Of a DNA stretch of 6,519 nt, positions 5,512 to 6,519 are shown one piece after another; the first letter of the stretch is position 1, and the number at the start of each line of letters is the position of its first letter. The stretch is from Desulfuromonadaceae bacterium UBA5613 (lineage in GTDB: Bacteria > Desulfobacterota > Desulfuromonadia > Desulfuromonadales > UBA2197). The stretch spans positions 20,602 through 27,120 of the forward strand of contig DIKR01000004.1 of assembly GCA_002424625.1 (NCBI GenBank), in the 5' to 3' direction. A program made the position numbers and the translations under genes. The notes below the pieces were generated by a model, which saw only the letters and a program-made list of their open reading frames with translations, did not search any database and was not told the DNA's origin.

Positions 5512-6519
5512 GTGAAACGATTGCTGTCATTTTGCCTCCTCTGCACTTTATGGTTCTGCGTTACCATCGCCAGCGTCGCGGCTGTCCCGCTCAGCCAGAA
5601 TGAGGCCATTCGTCTCTCGCTGGAGCGTAACCTCGCCGTCCAGAGCGTTTTGCTGCAATATCAGGCGAGCGAGGCGGCGATTACCGAAGCACAAGGTCTT
5701 TATGACCCACGTCTGCAACTCTTCCTCGATGCCGCCACCAGTCGTGATGCCCAGAATAGTTCACCGGTCACCACCAGTGAGAACTTCTCCAGCCGTTTTA
5801 ACTTTTCACTGTTGCAAAAGTTGCCGAGCGGTGCCGAAGTGGTCGCGGGGATGAATCAACGCCGTGACGACAATCTGCAACCAACGACGGCTTTCGATCC
5901 GAGTTGGCGCAACGAGTTCCAACTCTCCTTGACCCAGCCGCTGCTCAAGGGCTTTGGCCGAATGGCGACGGAGGAGCCGATCCTGCTGGCCGGCAAGGGG
6001 CGTGATAGCGTTGTCGCGACGCTGACAGAAGAGGTGACTTTCCTTGTCGCTGATCTGCGCAGCCTCTTTGTCGAAATGCGTCGTGCCCGTGCCATCCTTG
6101 CCTCACGCCGTGCTTCCGTCGGTCTTGCTGAACAGATCCTGGCTGAGAATCAGGCTAAGGTCGACGCCGGGCTCCTCCCCCCCCTCGATATCCTCGAAGC
6201 TGAAGTGGCTTTGAAAAGTCGTCAGCGGGAACTTCTGGACGCTGTGCAGGCCGAAGAGGAGCTGCGTGACCGCCTCGCCGAGCAACTGAATCTTGTTATC
6301 CCCCCGGAAGTCGTCATTGCCGAATTTTCTCTCAGCGACTTCATTCCCGCCGAAGAAGCGGATCTGGCTTATGCCTTGACCCACCGCCCCGATTTGCGAC
6401 GGGCGGAAGCCCAAGGAGAAAGCCGTCGTCTCGAAGCGACCATCGCTGAAGACCGACGGCGCCCGGCCCTCGATCTCGTCGCCAATTACGGACAGAAGGG
6501 GCTCGCCGATGATTATGGA
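5512..6519 (+). CDS. TolC-family outer-membrane efflux/secretion channel protein (3' truncated by window)
   Basis: The frame is open from GTG 5512 to the last base (336 residues), and the stop lies beyond the window. The start is chosen because MKRLLSFCLL and the hydrophobic run to about residue 22 form a signal peptide, probably cleaved after Ala24. AGGG at 5497-5500 is a loosely spaced ribosome-binding site. The mature start VPLSQNEAIRLSLERN is typical of the outer membrane efflux (OEP) domain. Strand-like regions near YDPRLQLFLDA (64-74), FNFSLLQKLPSG (96-107) and FQLSLTQPLLKGFGR (136-150) fit the membrane barrel. Long helices at about 155-265 contain the family-like VDAGLLPPLDILEAEVALKS (217-236). 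A second repeat starts near 281 (ADLAYALTHRPDL at 283-295). Such proteins trimerise into channels for efflux pumps or type I secretion. No membrane-fusion or pump gene is in view, so the substrate is unknown. Confidence 0.9.
   Translation, partial: MKRLLSFCLLCTLWFCVTIASVAAVPLSQNEAIRLSLERNLAVQSVLLQYQASEAAITEAQGLYDPRLQLFLDAATSRDAQNSSPVTTSENFSSRFNFSLLQKLPSGAEVVAGMNQRRDDNLQPTTAFDPSWRNEFQLSLTQPLLKGFGRMATEEPILLAGKGRDSVVATLTEEVTFLVADLRSLFVEMRRARAILASRRASVGLAEQILAENQAKVDAGLLPPLDILEAEVALKSRQRELLDAVQAEEELRDRLAEQLNLVIPPEVVIAEFSLSDFIPAEEADLAYALTHRPDLRRAEAQGESRRLEATIAEDRRRPALDLVANYGQKGLADDYG

Overview
The window reads as ordinary chromosome from a Gram-negative bacterium. The best guess is a Desulfuromonadales member (Geobacter/Desulfuromonas/Pelobacter relatives) of moderate G+C. 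This rests on the gene order aroB – TPR protein – roadblock protein – aroQ – M24 peptidase – accB – accC, on the protein style, and on the exported proteins that follow. The taxonomic call is inference from recalled synteny, not from a search. Every gene lies on the + strand. No RNA genes, mobile elements, CRISPR arrays or long repeats are visible.

Bases 1-4923 look like one tightly packed gene cluster. It opens with the last 68 codons of 3-dehydroquinate synthase (aroB). Next come a TPR protein (241-1113) and a roadblock/LC7 protein (1103-1462) that overlap by 11 bases, then type II 3-dehydroquinase (aroQ, 1459-1905), which overlaps the roadblock gene by 4 bases. An M24 Xaa-Pro-type peptidase follows (1932-3005). 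After a 75-base gap holding a dyad come accB (3081-3557) and accC (3586-4923), the biotin carrier and biotin carboxylase subunits of acetyl-CoA carboxylase. A strong intrinsic terminator (4938-4969) closes the cluster. The aro genes supply chorismate precursors and the acc genes supply malonyl-CoA for fatty acids. The TPR/roadblock pair is the uncharacterised element, sitting between two shikimate enzymes.

Bases 4970-6519 form a second unit. A 98-base spacer with a plausible promoter leads to a small exported protein of unknown function (5068-5481). After 30 bases comes a TolC-family outer-membrane channel protein (5512 to beyond the window end). The absence of a terminator between the two suggests co-transcription and perhaps a shared envelope role.

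No clearly new system is evident. The points most worth a second look are the translationally coupled TPR–roadblock pair inside a shikimate cluster, the dyad in front of accB (where efp sits in Bacillus), the unknown exported protein paired with TolC, and an eight-C tract inside the TolC gene.
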